DNA of 64,000 nucleotides from Fragum whitleyi (lineage: Eukaryota > Mollusca > Bivalvia > Cardiida > Cardiidae): contig OX411543.1 of NCBI GenBank assembly GCA_948146395.1, positions 50,010,517-50,074,516 of the forward strand. The letters are read 5' to 3'. Positions within the stretch are counted from its first letter, which is position 1. Each line of letters begins with the position of its first letter. Below, in pieces: positions 45,930 through 58,198 of this stretch. The notes beneath the pieces were generated by a model. That model was not told where the DNA came from. It saw nothing but the letters and a program-made list of their open reading frames with translations, and did no database searches. The translations under genes and the position numbers were made by a program.

Positions 45930-46530
45930 TTAAATTTTCATTTAAAACCTTGTTTGAAATGAGAACTCCCTATCACTTACCTTTCAAAAGTTATAGCCAA
46001 TGTAAGATATAACTTTTTCACAAATTTTACCTAGAAAAATGACCATGACCTTGACTGATGACCCTGAACTTGATTACAACAGAAAGGTCCAGTCCCAAGC
46101 AATCATCATGTGTAAATAAATGCCCTTTCACTTACCATTCAAATATTATGGCCAAGGATAGTTTTACTTTTTTATGAAAATGACCTTGAAAAATGACTGT
46201 GACCAATGACTAGCTTGGTTACAACAGAAAGGTATTGTCCAAGACAATCATGCCAAATATGAATGCTCTACAACTTACCATTCAAGTTTTATTTTTCCAC
46301 AAATTTAACCTTGAAAATGACCTTGCTTTGCCTGATGACCTTGAGCTTGGTACCAACAGAAAGGTCTAGTCTGAAGCCATCATAATGTGAATTCGGAAGG
46401 CCATATCCCTTGCCATTCAAAAGTTATGGCCAATACTAAAGTTTTGTTTTGTCCACAAATGACCTTGAACTTGGTACCTACAAAAAAATCTTGTCCCAAT
46501 CAATTATCATGTGAATAAGAAGATTATCAC
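45930..46530 (+). repeat. Family Q tandem array
   Basis: Three to four diverged units of about 165 bp with ATGACCTTGAACTTGGTACC, AACAGAAAGGTC, CAATCATCATGTG and CACTTACCATTCAAAAGTTA. More Q lies at 54728-54870 and 56353-57017. Confidence 0.7.
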
Positions 46531-46559
46531 CAAGGTTAAAGTTTGAAACACCAATGCCA

Positions 46560-47540
46560 AGGGGCCAAAGCCAGGCCTCAAAGCAAACAATGAAAATAAT
46601 TGAGCTAAAAATAGGCCCTGAATGGTGAAATATTAAATTCTCTGAAACCCGAGAACCAGCATTAACTTGCTTAAGTGAAATTTAAATGATAATTTTAAAA
46701 TAACAGGTCAAGGCCTGTGAAAATGTAAATCTTACGAATGATTTAATATAGACCTGCAACCTTTTTCTTCTAATTTTAAGAAAGTAGGTCAAAAGTCAAG
46801 ATCTGGGTAAAGGGTTCAACTTGATGCCAGAATTAGAGACAATCATCTACTCACCATTATTATTGACTTTTTACTGTCTTAGATCTCTTTAAAAAAAGGG
46901 GTCAAGATTGGGCTCAATGGTCCATTATAATGCCAGAATCAAAGACAATTATCTACTTTCCTTTATGATTGTTTTAATACAGTCCTTGATTCTATAATTA
47001 TAAATTTTAGAGAGTAGGCCAAAGGTCAAAGTTGGGATCAAGGGCCCAACAAGTTCTGAGAATCAAAGACAATCAACTATCAATCATTATAATTGACTTA
47101 ACACAGTCCTAACCCTTATAATTCAATATTTAAGAAAGTAGGTCAAAGGTCAAGACTTGGGTCAAGGGTTCCACATGATGACAAAATCAAAGACTATCAT
47201 CTACCAACCTTTATAATTGACTTGACCCAGTCTAAGCCCTATTAATTTAATATTATGTTACACTCACAGACAAGGGTTCCACATGATGCCAAAATCAAAG
47301 ACAATCATCTACAATCCTTTATCATTGACTTGACACAGTCCTAGCCCTGATGATTCAATCTTTAAGGAAGTAGGTCAAAGGTCGCAGTCAGGGTCAAGTG
47401 TTCATGTTGATGCTAGATTTAAAGACAATCATCTACCAACAATTATTTTTGACTAAATTCAGTCCTATAATTTATAATTCAATTTTTAAGAATGAAGAAC
47501 AAAGGTCAAGAACTTGGTCATGGGTTCATCATGATGCTGT
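46560..47540 (+). repeat. Family R tandem array, about 120-bp units
   Basis: At least seven diverged units with AAGTAGGTCAAAGGTCAAGA, TCAAAGACAATCATCTACCA and TTGACTTGACACAGTCCTAG. Markers near 46840, 46941, 47065, 47193, 47311 and 47422 give spacings of about 100-130 bp. No element ends are visible. Confidence 0.7.
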
Positions 47541-47544
47541 AGGT

Positions 47545-47980
47545 CAAAGTACATTTTCAAACAACTGGTTCGCCTGATAAGCAATCCTTGTCTGGCGGTC
47601 TAGTTACGCAGATCCAAGGGCCCTTCTCTACCGTCCATTCTGGGCCCTATGTTACCAGTCCATCATCAAAATGCCATTGGCAGACAGTCTTAGGAGTGCC
47701 ACCAACATCACCATGGGTCACATGACGGAGACCTGTTTTCTGCGATAGGTGGGCCTGCACCAGAGGTCAGCTGTTGTTCAAGATCACATCAATCAGCATC
47801 ATTTTGGGACTCCCTTTCACACTTAATTGCTCAATATGATTCTAAACATAAGCAAACCAAAGGTAAAGGTGAACTGATGAGCCAGATCAACTGACTCATT
47901 GCTGATAATTGGCCCCTTGGATGTCTGTCAGGGCCAGATGGGGAAAAAGAACCTACATCAGCTGGTGTCCATCAGCTCCA
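47545..47980. other. Unassigned, higher-GC non-tandem segment
   Basis: It stands out by composition (GGGCCC, CCAAGGGCCC, GTCACATGACGG) and lack of tandem units. Short frames on both strands (for example HVTHGDVGGTPKTVCQWHFD on minus) are broken by stops and were not recognised. It may be a decayed retroelement or gene fragment. Confidence 0.35.
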
Positions 47981-49039
47981 TTTTCAGCTCACCTGAGCAC
48001 AACTTGCTCAAGGGGAGCTTTTAGGGTGATGCTGAGTCCGTCTTGCGTCGTCCGTCGTCAACAATTTAGAAAAACTTCTTCTTCTCCTGAACCACTGGGC
48101 CGATTTCAATGAAACTTTGCCAGAATGTTCCTTTGGTGCCCCTTTTTAAAAATTGTTCAATTTAGAAAAACTTATTCTTCTCCTGAACCACTGGGCCAGT
48201 TTCAATGAAACTTACAATGTGGTCGTGGCAGGGCAGGGCTTATTTTGAGCCCAAAATCTTTAAACAACATCTCCTCCTGAACCACTGGACTGATTTCAAT
48301 GAAACTATTCCAGAATGTTTCTTGGATGAGTCCCTTTTCAAGAATTTTTCATGAAATTTTGATTGGCCAATAAAAATGGGCGTGGCAGGGTGGGGCTTAT
48401 TTTGAGCCCATAATCTTTGATTGACATCTGCTCCTGAACCACTGGGCTGATTTCAATGAAATTTATCTAGAATGTTCTTTGGGTGTCTCTTTTCAAAAAT
48501 TGTTTGTGAAATTTTTATTAGCCCATAGATATGGGCGTGGCTTTATTTGAGCCTGAAATCTCTGAATGACATCTCTCCCTGAACCACAGGGCTGATTTCA
48601 ATAAAACTTTACCAGGATGTTTCTTGGGTGACCGATTTTAAAAATTGTTTGTGAAATTATGATTGGCTAATAATTATGAATTTCGCAGGGTGGGGGTTAT
48701 TTTGAGCCTGAAATCTTTGAACGACATCTCCTCCTGAACCACTGGGCAGATTTCAATGAAACTTTATCAGAATGTTCCTTGGGTGACCCTTTTCAAAAAT
48801 TGTTTGCAAAATTTGATTGGCCCATAAAAATTGGCTTGGCAGGGAGGGGCTTATTTTGAGCCATCTCAGTAATGAATGGTTGGGAAGTGTCTATTCTCAC
48901 TTTAAAATCTTAGAATAAAATCTCCTATTCAACAATAAGGCAAATATGAATGAAACTTTGCCAGAAAATTACTTGGATGAGTTCCACTGGACCAAAAATT
49001 TCAGATGAGTGATTTAGGGCCATACTGGCCCTCTTGTTG
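47981..49039 (+). mobile_element. Family A element, about 150-bp core, complete
   Basis: The head TTTTCAGCTCACCTGAGCAC at 47981 is followed by a GTCGTCCGTCGTC stretch. Six to seven units carry TGATTTCAATGAAACTTT and ATGGGCGTGGCAGGGTGG. The tail CAGATGAGTGATTTAGGG and hairpin GGGCCATACTGGCCC end at CTCTTGTT. The core is the same type as 7213-8562 and 23548-24670. Confidence 0.8.
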
Positions 49040-49350
49040 GAGGTGGTGGATACTGACTCAAAAACAGTTGCCTCTACGTTTCCTTGGATCATCAAATGCT
49101 TTCCAGAACTTGATTTACACACCCGTCCCTGAACTTACCAAAGTCAATAGGTTTTTTGCAACTTTGGGAAAGAGGGGTTGGATACTTTTGGAAATTGGTC
49201 AACACTTAAAAATGAATTGTTTGCAATTTTGTTTGCAGTTCTCAAAAGTTAAAATATTGACTTCAGTTGTTGCAAAAAATAAAATTGTTGCAGTGTTTTT
49301 TAGGAAATGACAAGTGATTATTTCACTTGCCCTTAACTTTAGTTCTGCAG
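49040..49350. other. Nothing recognised
   Basis: Non-tandem AT-rich sequence; its short open frames resemble no family known to me. Confidence 0.3.
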
Positions 49351-49354
49351 TATA

Positions 49355-49799
49355 TTTTATGCCCAACTGACCGAAGGTCAGAAGAGCCATTGCATTATGG
49401 GTTTCCCCGTTTGGCGCCCGACTGTCTGTGTGTCTGGCCTTCTCTCCCATTAAGTTTCGCTCTAGTGTCCACATTTTTTTTTTTAATCGATTGTCTTCAA
49501 ACTTGGTAAGAATGATTGAACCATCACAAGGATGGTTCATTTTGCAAGCATCATGGGAACAGGCTAATTAAAAAAAAATAATAAGAAAATCCTTGTTTAT
49601 GCTTTATAGTCCAGTTTTCCAGTTGGAGCCATTATGCAGTGTCATGGGAAATCAACCTTTTAGTAAATTTCCTTATCAACACAACTCCTCCTTCATTAAT
49701 GGATATATTTTCATGAAACTTTTTCTGGTTATATCTTGAATAACTATCAAGACATAGGCTTTTCAAAGAGTAAGTAGAGCAGTCTCAGGCCCTCATGTT
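49355..49799 (+). mobile_element. Family M element
   Basis: The head ACTGACCGAAGGTCAG (hairpin) leads to ATTGCATTATGGG and a GTCTGTGTGTCTGG stretch. One to two K-like units follow (CTTCAAACTTGGTAAGAATG). The tail AGCAGTCTCAGGCCCTCATG ends at 49799. Confidence 0.65.
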
Positions 49800-49945
49800 A
49801 TACTTTACCATGCGAGGCCCTTTTTGGATGACGCAGCTGCCTGTTACATCCCAGTTATCAGCCCAATCAGGATTTAAAGAAGGGATCTAAAAGGACATGT
49901 CTCAAGCACCATCCCTGTGCAGTTTGGTTGAATTCTGAACAATTT

Positions 49946-50180
49946 CGCAGTTATATCGCGGGGGCCGGAGCACCTTACAATGAATTCCTTGTATTTCTTT
50001 CACCTGTACTACCAGTACACCCTTTCATAGCCTCCGACTGCTATCTCACATAGGTTAACAATTATCTACCCATTGGTGAGAGACAAACGTCGGAAAGGAT
50101 ATTTACCACCACTGGGGATTGAACTCATGATTTCTAGATTGGAAGTCTTATGCCTAACCTAACTGCGCTATGGTGGCGGC
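49946..50180 (-). mobile_element. tRNA-SINE, same family as 6921-7200
   Basis: The minus-strand head at 50180 (GCCGCCACCATAGCGCAG) and B box (GAGTTCAATCCCC) are clear. It lacks the (GATT)n tail, and no target duplication was found, so its 3' end is probably deleted. Confidence 0.8.
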
Positions 50181-50504
50181 AAAGAGTATGTCCAAAACAT
50201 CATTCCTGTGCAGTTTGGTTGAATTCTGACCAGTAGTTTCAAAGAAGACGAGTATTTATAATTCAACATCAGAGGCCCTTTTTTTGGTGACTTGACAGCC
50301 CATAGGGCCAAAGTTTTCAGTCAATCAGGATTAAAAGAAGGAATCCGAAGGAGGATGTCCTAAGCATCATTCCTGTGCAGTTTGGTTAAATTCTGACCAA
50401 TAGTTTAAGAGAAGAAGATTTTTTTAATATTTCACCCTATGGGGCCCTTTTTTGATAACTCGACAGCCCATAGCGGCCAAGTCACTAGCTTGATCAGGAT
50501 CAAA

Positions 50505-51515
50505 AACAAGAGGACCCTGAGGGCCCTAAATCGCTCACCTGATATTTCAAGTAAATTATCATTAAGACTCCATTTCCTATGATATGGCATGAACCTTCCC
50601 ATTTTCAACAGAGTTCATTCTTGTGACCTGGCAAACATCTTGATCAAGTTTCATGAAGATTGGGTTATTTTTGTGGCGTTTGGAGCTCTTAATAATAAAT
50701 TGTCATTAAGGCCCCTTTTCCAGTGATATGGCACGGATACTTCCCATTTTCAAATGAGTTCATCCTCATGACCTAACAAACATTCTGACAAAGTTTCATG
50801 ATGATTGGACCATATTTGTGGCTTCTAGAGAGTAAACAAGAAATTTGTCATTAAGGCCCCTTTTCCCGTGATATGGCACCCATACTTCCCATTTTTAATA
50901 GACTTCATCCTCATGACCTAACACACATTCTGACCAAGTTTCATGAAGATTGGACCATATTTGTGGCTTCTAGAGTGTTAACAAGAAATTTGTCATTAAG
51001 GCCCCTTTTCCCGTGATATGGCATCGATTCATTCCAATTTAGCAATTTTTACAAGGGACCATCCAAGGAATTTTTCTGCCAAGTTTGATTGATTTTGACT
51101 CATAAGTTTAGGAGGAGATGTCGTTTAAAGAAATTGTTGACAAAATTGTCATTAAGGTCCCTTTTTCCATGATATGGCATGGATCCTTCCCATTTTCAAT
51201 AGACTTCATTCTCATGACCTAACAAACATTCTGACCAAGTTTCATGAGGATTGGACCATATTTGTGGCTTCTAGAGTGTAAACAAGAAATTTGTCATTAA
51301 GGCCCCTTTTCCCGTGATATGGCATGGATCCTTTCCATTTGAGCAATTTTCTTAAGGGACCACCCAAGGAATATTTCTGCTAAGTTTGGCTGATTTTGAC
51401 TCATAAGTTTAGGAGGAGATGTCGTTTAAAGAAAAAGTTGATGCCGTGACGGACGCCGGACAACAATTGATCACAATAGCTCCCTTGAGCACTTAGTGCT
51501 CAGGTGAGCTAAAAA
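50505..51515 (-). mobile_element. Family A element with N core, inverted, complete
   Basis: The tail AACAAGAGGACCCTGAGGGC with CGCTCACCTGA is at 50505; the head (GCTCCCTTGAGCACTTAGTG, ending AGCTAAAAA) is at 51478-51515. Two N arrays are separated by a head-proximal segment (CCATCCAAGGAATTTTTCTG, GTTTAGGAGGAGATGTCGTT) that is itself present twice (51055-51145 and 51354-51445), an internal duplication of about 300 bp. Confidence 0.78.
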
Positions 51516-51759
51516 GGAACTCGATAGAGCATCATTCCTCTGATATTTGGTAGAATTCTGTCTTGTAGTTTCATAGAAGATGATGATCAAAGAAAAAACG
51601 CCTCACAGAAGCACAATGGACAATAGGCCATGTCAATTAGTTTTGGTTCCTTTTTGCTGACGTGAAGGCCTCAAGTACCTAAGTTCATTGCCCAACAAGA
51701 ATTTTATAAAGAAATGCCTGTACATAAAGTCCATAGGGTCAAATGGCCCATATTGTTTC

Positions 51760-52115
51760 AAACAAGAGGGCCAGAATCGCCCTAAATAGTTCACCTGAAT
51801 TTTACTGGTCCAGTTGATCTCACTCAAGTAACTTTCTTGCAGTTTCATTCACATTCACCTATTTTGAAGAGAAGTTATTCAAAAAAATTCAAAGTGAAAA
51901 AAGACCATGCCCACCCATTGGTTACTGAGATGAGATGTTTAAAGATTTCAGGCTCAAATAAGCCCTGCTTTGCCACGCCCATGTTTATGGGCCAATCAAA
52001 AATTTTGCAAACAATTTTAAAGAGCGTCATCCAAGGAACAATCTAGTAAAGTTTCATTTAAACAGCCCAGTGTTTCAGAAGGAGATGTCATTCAAATATT
52101 TCAAAATAAATCAAG
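51760..52115 (-). mobile_element. Family A tail with 150-bp core, truncated
   Basis: Tail CAAACAAGAGGGCCAGAATC, then GTTCACCTGAATTTTACTGG and two core units. The head is missing; sequence changes at about 52115. Confidence 0.68.
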
Positions 52116-52510
52116 AGCACCGCCTACGGGTGTCTACCCTAGGCTGTGAGTGCTGGATGGTAAAAATACTAAAGGATGGTGAAACTAGAAAGCCATGAAT
52201 GGCTTGAGTTGCTCCACAGGCTTGAAATTCTTGTAATAGCAAATCAAATTTTTGACGAGATTTTTAGACATTTTGGGTTCTTCTGATGTTGAATATGATT
52301 TTCAAAGTATCAACTATATAATATATTGAGAAATGACTCCCCCCCCCCCCCCCATAAAAGATATGTTTTTCATCGAATGACAATGATTTTTGGCTGCATG
52401 ATAATGGGTCATCAATTACTTTCTGAGAAATGAATTTCAAAGTTTCCACTTTATAACATATTGAGAAATGATAAAAAAATACATATTTTTCATCCGATAT
52501 GAAACAGATA
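52108..52510 (-). repeat. Element tail remnant and J core
   Basis: ATCAAGAGCACCGCCTACGG looks like an inverted ...GCTCTTGAT terminus. From 52180, CTAGAAAGCCATGAATGGCT and J units match the inverted CTAG end at 32379, here without its head. A C run of 14-16 lies at about 52338-52353. Confidence 0.55.
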
Positions 52511-53790
52511 AAACAAGAGAGCCATCGTCACAAAATACGCCGCCACTTTGCTGCTGTTTCACGAAAATAATTGTAGACACTACTTATTTTGACAGAACCA
52601 AATTGAAAATGACCAAGTTTCATTTAAATCAAGACAAAAACTTAGGAGGAGTTGCCTTCACAAGGCTGCAATTTCAATAAGCACCAGGCACTAAGTTTTA
52701 AGAGGTAATTCAGGAAAATAAATGAGCCATAAAATCCTTGATCCATGTACATCTACAAATTATGGTGATGACATTGATCAAGTTTCATTTAAATAAAGAC
52801 AAAAAGTAAGGAGGAGTTGTGTTCAAAAGGCTGCAATTTCAATAAGCCCTAGATACTAAGTTTTAAGGGGGCATAATTTAGGGTAAAATTAATGAACCAT
52901 AAAATCCTTACTTCATGCTCATCTACCAATTTCGGTTATAGCATCCACCAAGTTTCATTTAGATCCAGCCAGAAACTTAGGAAGAGTTGCATTACAAGGC
53001 TGCAATTTCAATAAGCCCCAGAGACTAAATTTTAAGGGGGCATAACTGAGGCAATAAGCCCCAGAGACTATGTTTTTAAGGGGGCATAATTTAGGGTAAA
53101 ATCAACGAACCATAAAATCCTTCCTTCATGCACATCTACCAATTGAGGTGATAACATTGACCAAGTTTCAAGAAGATCCAGCCAGAAACTTAGGAGGAGT
53201 TGCGTTGACAAGAAAAGTGGACCCAGAGACTAAATTTTAAGGGGGCATAACTGAGGCAATAAGCCCCAGAGACTATGTTTTTAAGGGGCATAACTCAGGC
53301 AAAAATCAACAAACCTTAAAATCCTTCCTTCATGCACATCTACCAATTGAGGTGATAACATTGACCAAGTTTCAAGAAGATCCAGCCAGAAACTTAGGAG
53401 GAGTTGCGTTGACAAGAAAAGTGGACCCAGAGACTAAGTTTTTAAGGGGCATAACTCAGGCAAAAATCAACGAACCTTAAAATCCTTCCTTCATGCACAT
53501 CTACCAATTGAGGTGATAACATTGACCAAGTTTCAAGAAGTTCCAGCCAGAAACTTAGGAGGAGTTGCATTGACAAGAAAAGTGAACCCAGAGACTAAGT
53601 TATCAAGAGGCATAACTCAGGCAAAAATCAACGAACCGTAAAATCCTTCCTTCATGCACATCTACCAATTGAGGTGATAACATTGACCAAGTTTCAAGAA
53701 GATCCAGCCAGAAGTTTAGGAGGAGTTGCGTTGACAAGAAAAGTGGACGGACGTACGGACGGAAGGAGAAGATGACCCCAATAAACGTAG
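52510..53790 (-). mobile_element. Family U element, about 170-200-bp core
   Basis: The tail AAAACAAGAGAGCCATCGTC is at 52510. The units carry TAAAATCCTTCCTTCATGCA, CCAAGTTTCAAGAAGATCC and GAAACTTAGGAGGAGTTGCG; the last three or four are nearly identical, implying recent local duplication. The head side is GGACGGACGTACGGACGG at 53745-53762, running into CCAATAAACGTAGAAAC. Confidence 0.65.
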
Positions 53791-53917
53791 AAACAGTGGC
53801 ATAATTTGCAGAAAATGTTTCTAAAGTTATCCCCCTTGATAGAAAAGACTGCTCTTTTGATGGCAAATATGTGTGCCAGGTTTCAAGTGAATGCGTTCAG
53901 TAGAACTAGAGATATCA
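53791..53917. repeat. Family P fragment
   Basis: AGTTATCCCCCTTGATAGAA and TGATGGCAAATATGTGTGCC match the P unit near 45755-45815. Confidence 0.5.
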
Positions 53918-54727
53918 CAAACAAGAGCAGGGCCAGAATGGCCCTTAACCGCTCACCTGAATTTTATTGGTCCAGTGGAACCCATCAAAGTAACTTTCTG
54001 ACAAAGAAACATTCACATTTGCCTTATTGTTGAAGAGGACATATTATTCAAAGAATTTAAAGTGAAAATAGACCATACCCACTTATTCTTTACTGAGGCA
54101 ACTAAAGATAAGGCCCGCCCTGCCATACCCATTTTTATTGGCCAATAAAAATTGTGCAAAATAATTTGGAAGAGGGTCATGAAAGGAACATTCTGGTAAA
54201 GTTTCATTGTAATCTGCCTGTTGGTTCAGGACACGTTTTTTTTTCTTCAAAGATTTCGGGCTCAATATAAGGCCTGCCCTGCCATGCCCAAATCTATGGA
54301 CCAATCAAAATTTTGCTAACAGTTTTTAAAGAGGGTCATCCAAGGAACATTCAGGTGAAGTTTCATTGAAATCAGTCCAGTGGTTCAGGAGGAGATGGCT
54401 TTCAAAGAATTCCGGTTCAAAATAAGCCCCACCCTTCCATGCCTATATTTATTGACCTATCAAAATTGCGCGAGGAGATGTCAAAGATTTCAGGCTCAAA
54501 ATAAGCCCACCCTGCCATGCCCACATTATGAGCGAATCAAAATTTTTAGAAGAGGGTCACCCAAGGAACATTCTGGCAAAGTTTCATTGAAATCGGCCCA
54601 GTGGTTCAGGAGAAGTATTAGTTTTTCTGAATTGTTGGCGACGAACGAATGCACGATGCACAACGGACAAGGGACTCAGCATCACCCTAAAAGCTAACCT
54701 TGAACATGTGCTCAGGTGAGCTAAAAA
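53918..54727 (-). mobile_element. Family A element, 150-bp core, inverted, complete
   Basis: The tail AAACAAGAGCAGGGCCAGAA with CCGCTCACCTGAATTTTATT is at 53918; the head AGCTAACCTTGAACATGTGC, ending AGCTAAAAA, is at 54691-54727. The core is the same type as 47981-49039 in the opposite direction. Confidence 0.78.
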
Positions 54728-54870
54728 GTAAAAGTTTTTGCATTTTTTTCACAATTTTGAACTTGAAAAAATGACCTTGACCTTGACTGATTACCTTGAA
54801 CTTGGTACCAACAGAAAGTGCTTGTCCAAGGCAATCATCGTGTGAAATATGAAGGCCCTTTCACTTATCG
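54728..54870 (+). repeat. Family Q unit, left part
   Basis: TGACCTTGACCTTGACTGAT, AACTTGGTACCAACAGAAAG. It is broken at CACTTATC by the B element and resumes at 56353. Confidence 0.7.
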
Positions 54871-56352
54871 GAACAAGAGGCCCAAGAGGGCCTGTATTGC
54901 TCCACTGGCTTTATTATCTCAAGAAAAATATTGAAAATAGAAGGTAATGAAAGTTGCAAGCATTCAGAAGGAATTCTGACTTTTTCCTACTTGATACTTA
55001 TTTACAAGCCTATCAGAAGAGAACATATATAACTAACATGTAAAATGACATGGAAGAAGAATTTTTATATATCACTTAAAAGAAACCTATTACACGTATT
55101 TAACTCAAAATTATTCAATAAATTTCATTTCACCCATTACCTGACAACTTTGACTTTGATTGAACTGAATTCCAAAAAAGTTTAGCAGACTACATAAAGC
55201 AAAGCTGAATAATGCAGAAAACATTCATGAAAATGAAAAATTGCAAATGAAATCATCTTCAGCTACAATGTTTGACTGGGAAAAGGGGGCAATATGCTAG
55301 GGGTATTCATAACAAATTATAAGGAAGGCGAAGTAATGAGTGTTTATTTTTACCACTTAATAAACTGCATTGATTTCCCTTGATCTATGTTATATAAAAT
55401 GTACAGAGAGCTACAGATAGGGGGGGGGGGATATTTTGTTTTTCAACTCTAAATATTTCATTCTTCCTAACTTGAACCCTATGCTGTTGGTACTCATTTG
55501 AAATGTCTCATCAAGATGAATCAGTTGAGTACTAAAAACATAGTTTCATTGGCAATAAACAATTTTAGACTGGCTTTACCCCGTCTTATCTGGATCTTAT
55601 GTACCTATAATTCAGATATGCATACACTTACAAAATATTTACATCTCTTTGAACAGACTTATAATGCTTAAATAGTGATACATTTATACTTTCATAAAAC
55701 AAAGCTGACTAATAGAAAACAAGACTTTGAAGTCTCTTTGGAACTATTTTGATATGATTTACTTGGTCTTGATCCCATTGCACTGAAATACTCAATCACC
55801 ATTAGCCTGCATACCCTTTACTTTAATTCTTACCAACATAAAGGTGATTGCATTAAGTAGACTATTCTTAACATAATAATTTCAGGTAGAATTTTAGTAA
55901 ATGGTCATCACCTACAAAACATCCATGCCAAGTCTCATTGAAATTGGTCCAATGGTTTGGGAGAAGGACTATTAAAGATTTGAACCTAAAAAATGCCACG
56001 CCCATATTTAGGGGTCAATCAATTTTTTTACAACAATTTAAAAAGAGGGTCACCCAAGGAACACCCATGCCAAGATTCATTGAAATTGGCCCAATGGTTC
56101 TTAAAAAGAAGACTTTAAAAGATTTTAAAGTGAAAATATGCCCTGCCCTGCCACACCCATATTTCGGGGGTCAATAAAAATTTCTTGAACAATTTCAGTA
56201 AAGGGTCACCCAAGGAACACCCCTACCAAGTTTCATTGAAATTGGCTCAATGGTTCTGGAGAAGAAGATATTTAAAGATTTTAAAGAAAAAATAAGCCAC
56301 GGACACACCGCCATGACAATAGCTTGCTGGCCTTCGGCCAGTGGAGCTAAAA
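54871..56352 (-). mobile_element. Family B element, inverted, complete
   Basis: The tail GGAACAAGAGGCCCAAGAGG, then TTGCTCCACTGGC, is at 54871. The head CTGGCCTTCGGCCAGTGGAG, ending CTAAAAA, is at 56325-56352. About 950 bp of non-tandem sequence separates the tail from three core units near the head. An 11-G run lies at about 55420-55430. Insertion in a Q unit gives clean host borders. Confidence 0.82.
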
Positions 56353-57017
56353 ATTAATAGCCAATGTTAAATCTTTTGCATTTTTTTCACAAGTTTGACC
56401 TTGAAAAATGACCTTGACCTTGGCTGGCGACCTTGAACATGGTACCAAATAAAGTGCTTGTCTCAGGCAATCATCATATAAAATAAGGAGGCTCTATCAC
56501 TTGCCATTCAAAAGCAATTGAAAAATCTCAAAGTTTTTGCATTTTTTTCCACAAGTTTGACCTTGAAAAATCATCTTGACCTTGACTAATGACCTTGAAC
56601 TTTTTCCTACTGAAAGTGCCTGTCCAGGGTAATCATCATGTGAAATATGGAGGCCCTATCACTTACCATTCAAAATTAATAGCAAAATGTCACAGTTTTT
56701 GCATTTGTTTCCACAAATTTGACATTGAACAATGACCTTGAACCTTAACTGATGACCTTGAACTTGGTACCAACAGAAACCGTTTGCCCCAAGCATTCAT
56801 CATGTGAAAATACGAAGGCCCTAACACTTACCATTCATAATTTATCACAAATTGTCAAAGTTTTTGCATTTTTTCACAAGTTTGACCTTGAAAAATGACA
56901 TTGATGACCTTAAACTGTTTCCTATGGAAAGTGCTTGTTCAAGGTAATCATCATATGAAAATATGAAGGCTCTATCACTTACCATTCAAAAGTAAACTCG
57001 CAAAATGTAAGTTTTTG
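56353..57017 (+). repeat. Family Q array, right part
   Basis: Four units of about 165 bp (TTTTTGCATTTTTTTCACAA; AAAATGACCTTGACCTTGGC), ended by the family A head at 57018. Confidence 0.7.
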
Positions 57018-57445
57018 CATTTTTAGCTCACCTGAGCACGAAGTGCTCAAGGTGAGCTATTGTGATTGTAGAATGTCCGTCGTGTGACGTCCACAATTTC
57101 TTTAAACATCTTCTCCTCCTAAACCAGTGAGCCAATCTTGATGAAACTTGGCAGGGATGTTCCTTTGGTCAAGCTCTACCAAAATTGTTCAAATAAATGA
57201 AATCCACCCTTAACTTTCCCTTTACCCTTAACAAAAAGGGTGAAAATATGAAAATCTTTAAAAATCTTCTTCTCTGAAACCAGAAAGCTTTCATATTTGG
57301 TATATAGCATCATCTAGTGGACCTCTACCAAGTTTGTTCATATCAAGACCCTGGGGTCATATTTGGGCTTTGCCCGGGCCCAACCCTTTTTACATACAAT
57401 CAAAGAGCGAAAACCTTTAAAAGTCTTCTTCTCTGAAACTAGAAG

Positions 57446-57985
57446 AAAGTGATAGAGCTTATGTATGCAGAAAAACGGTTCCTAGAAACGACACCTAAAA
57501 CACATTTTTCTTCAAAAATGCATAAAATATAGTCTAATTATTCCCGTTGAGCTACAAAATGTAGGATATGTGAAAAAAATCAGTTTGATACATCGTTTTT
57601 TTCAAACCAGACAATATTTGAGCATATATTCGCTAGATAAAATGGTTTGCCGGTTGAATTTAAACAGCATTTTTCCATGCCTCCTATTCTTTCTGTTTCT
57701 CCTGTAGTCAAAGGTCATACAAAATCCCAATTTTTTTCTTGGTCTGGGTTGCAGCTAACAATTTGCAGACTTTGATTTGTTGAAAGTGTAATATCCCGAG
57801 CTCTATTAAGATTTAGCGCTTTTTGAGCTTTTCCTTTATTACACATCCAAATTTGATAGCTATTGGTAAATCATAATGGAAATCTACGTACATTATGCTT
57901 AAAAATTCACACATCAAATTTCATTAAAATGTTATAACTTTTAAAAAAATTATCGTCATTTTTAAAGTGGCCGGTTAGGACTTTT
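57446..57985. other. Non-repetitive segment inside a family A core
   Basis: A core unit breaks after CTCTGAAACTAGAAG, and core sequence resumes at about TAATATGTAGCATCATCTTA. The inserted sequence has no recognised repeat, hairpin ends or ORF. It may be an unknown element or captured DNA. Confidence 0.45.
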
Positions 57986-58198
57986 GGCCAGTATATTTAA
58001 TATGTAGCATCATCTTATAGACCTCTTCATAGTTTGGTCATATTAAGACCCTGGGGTCACATTTGACTGATGACCTTGAACTTGGTATGCATCACCTAGT
58101 GGGCCTCTACCAAGTTTGTTCATATCAAGACCCTTGGGTCATATTTGGGCTTTGCACGGGTGCATCCCTTTATCTCTTATGAGCAAGAAGGGTAAAAC

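Larger units (their letters stand above)
49800..51759 (-). repeat. Family S array, interrupted by SINE and A element
   Basis: Units carry ATCATTCCTGTGCAGTTTGG, TTGAATTCTGACCAGTAGTT and GAGGCCCTTTTTTGGTGACT. A SINE lies at 49946-50180 and a family A element at 50505-51515; S sequence continues on either side of both. Confidence 0.6.
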
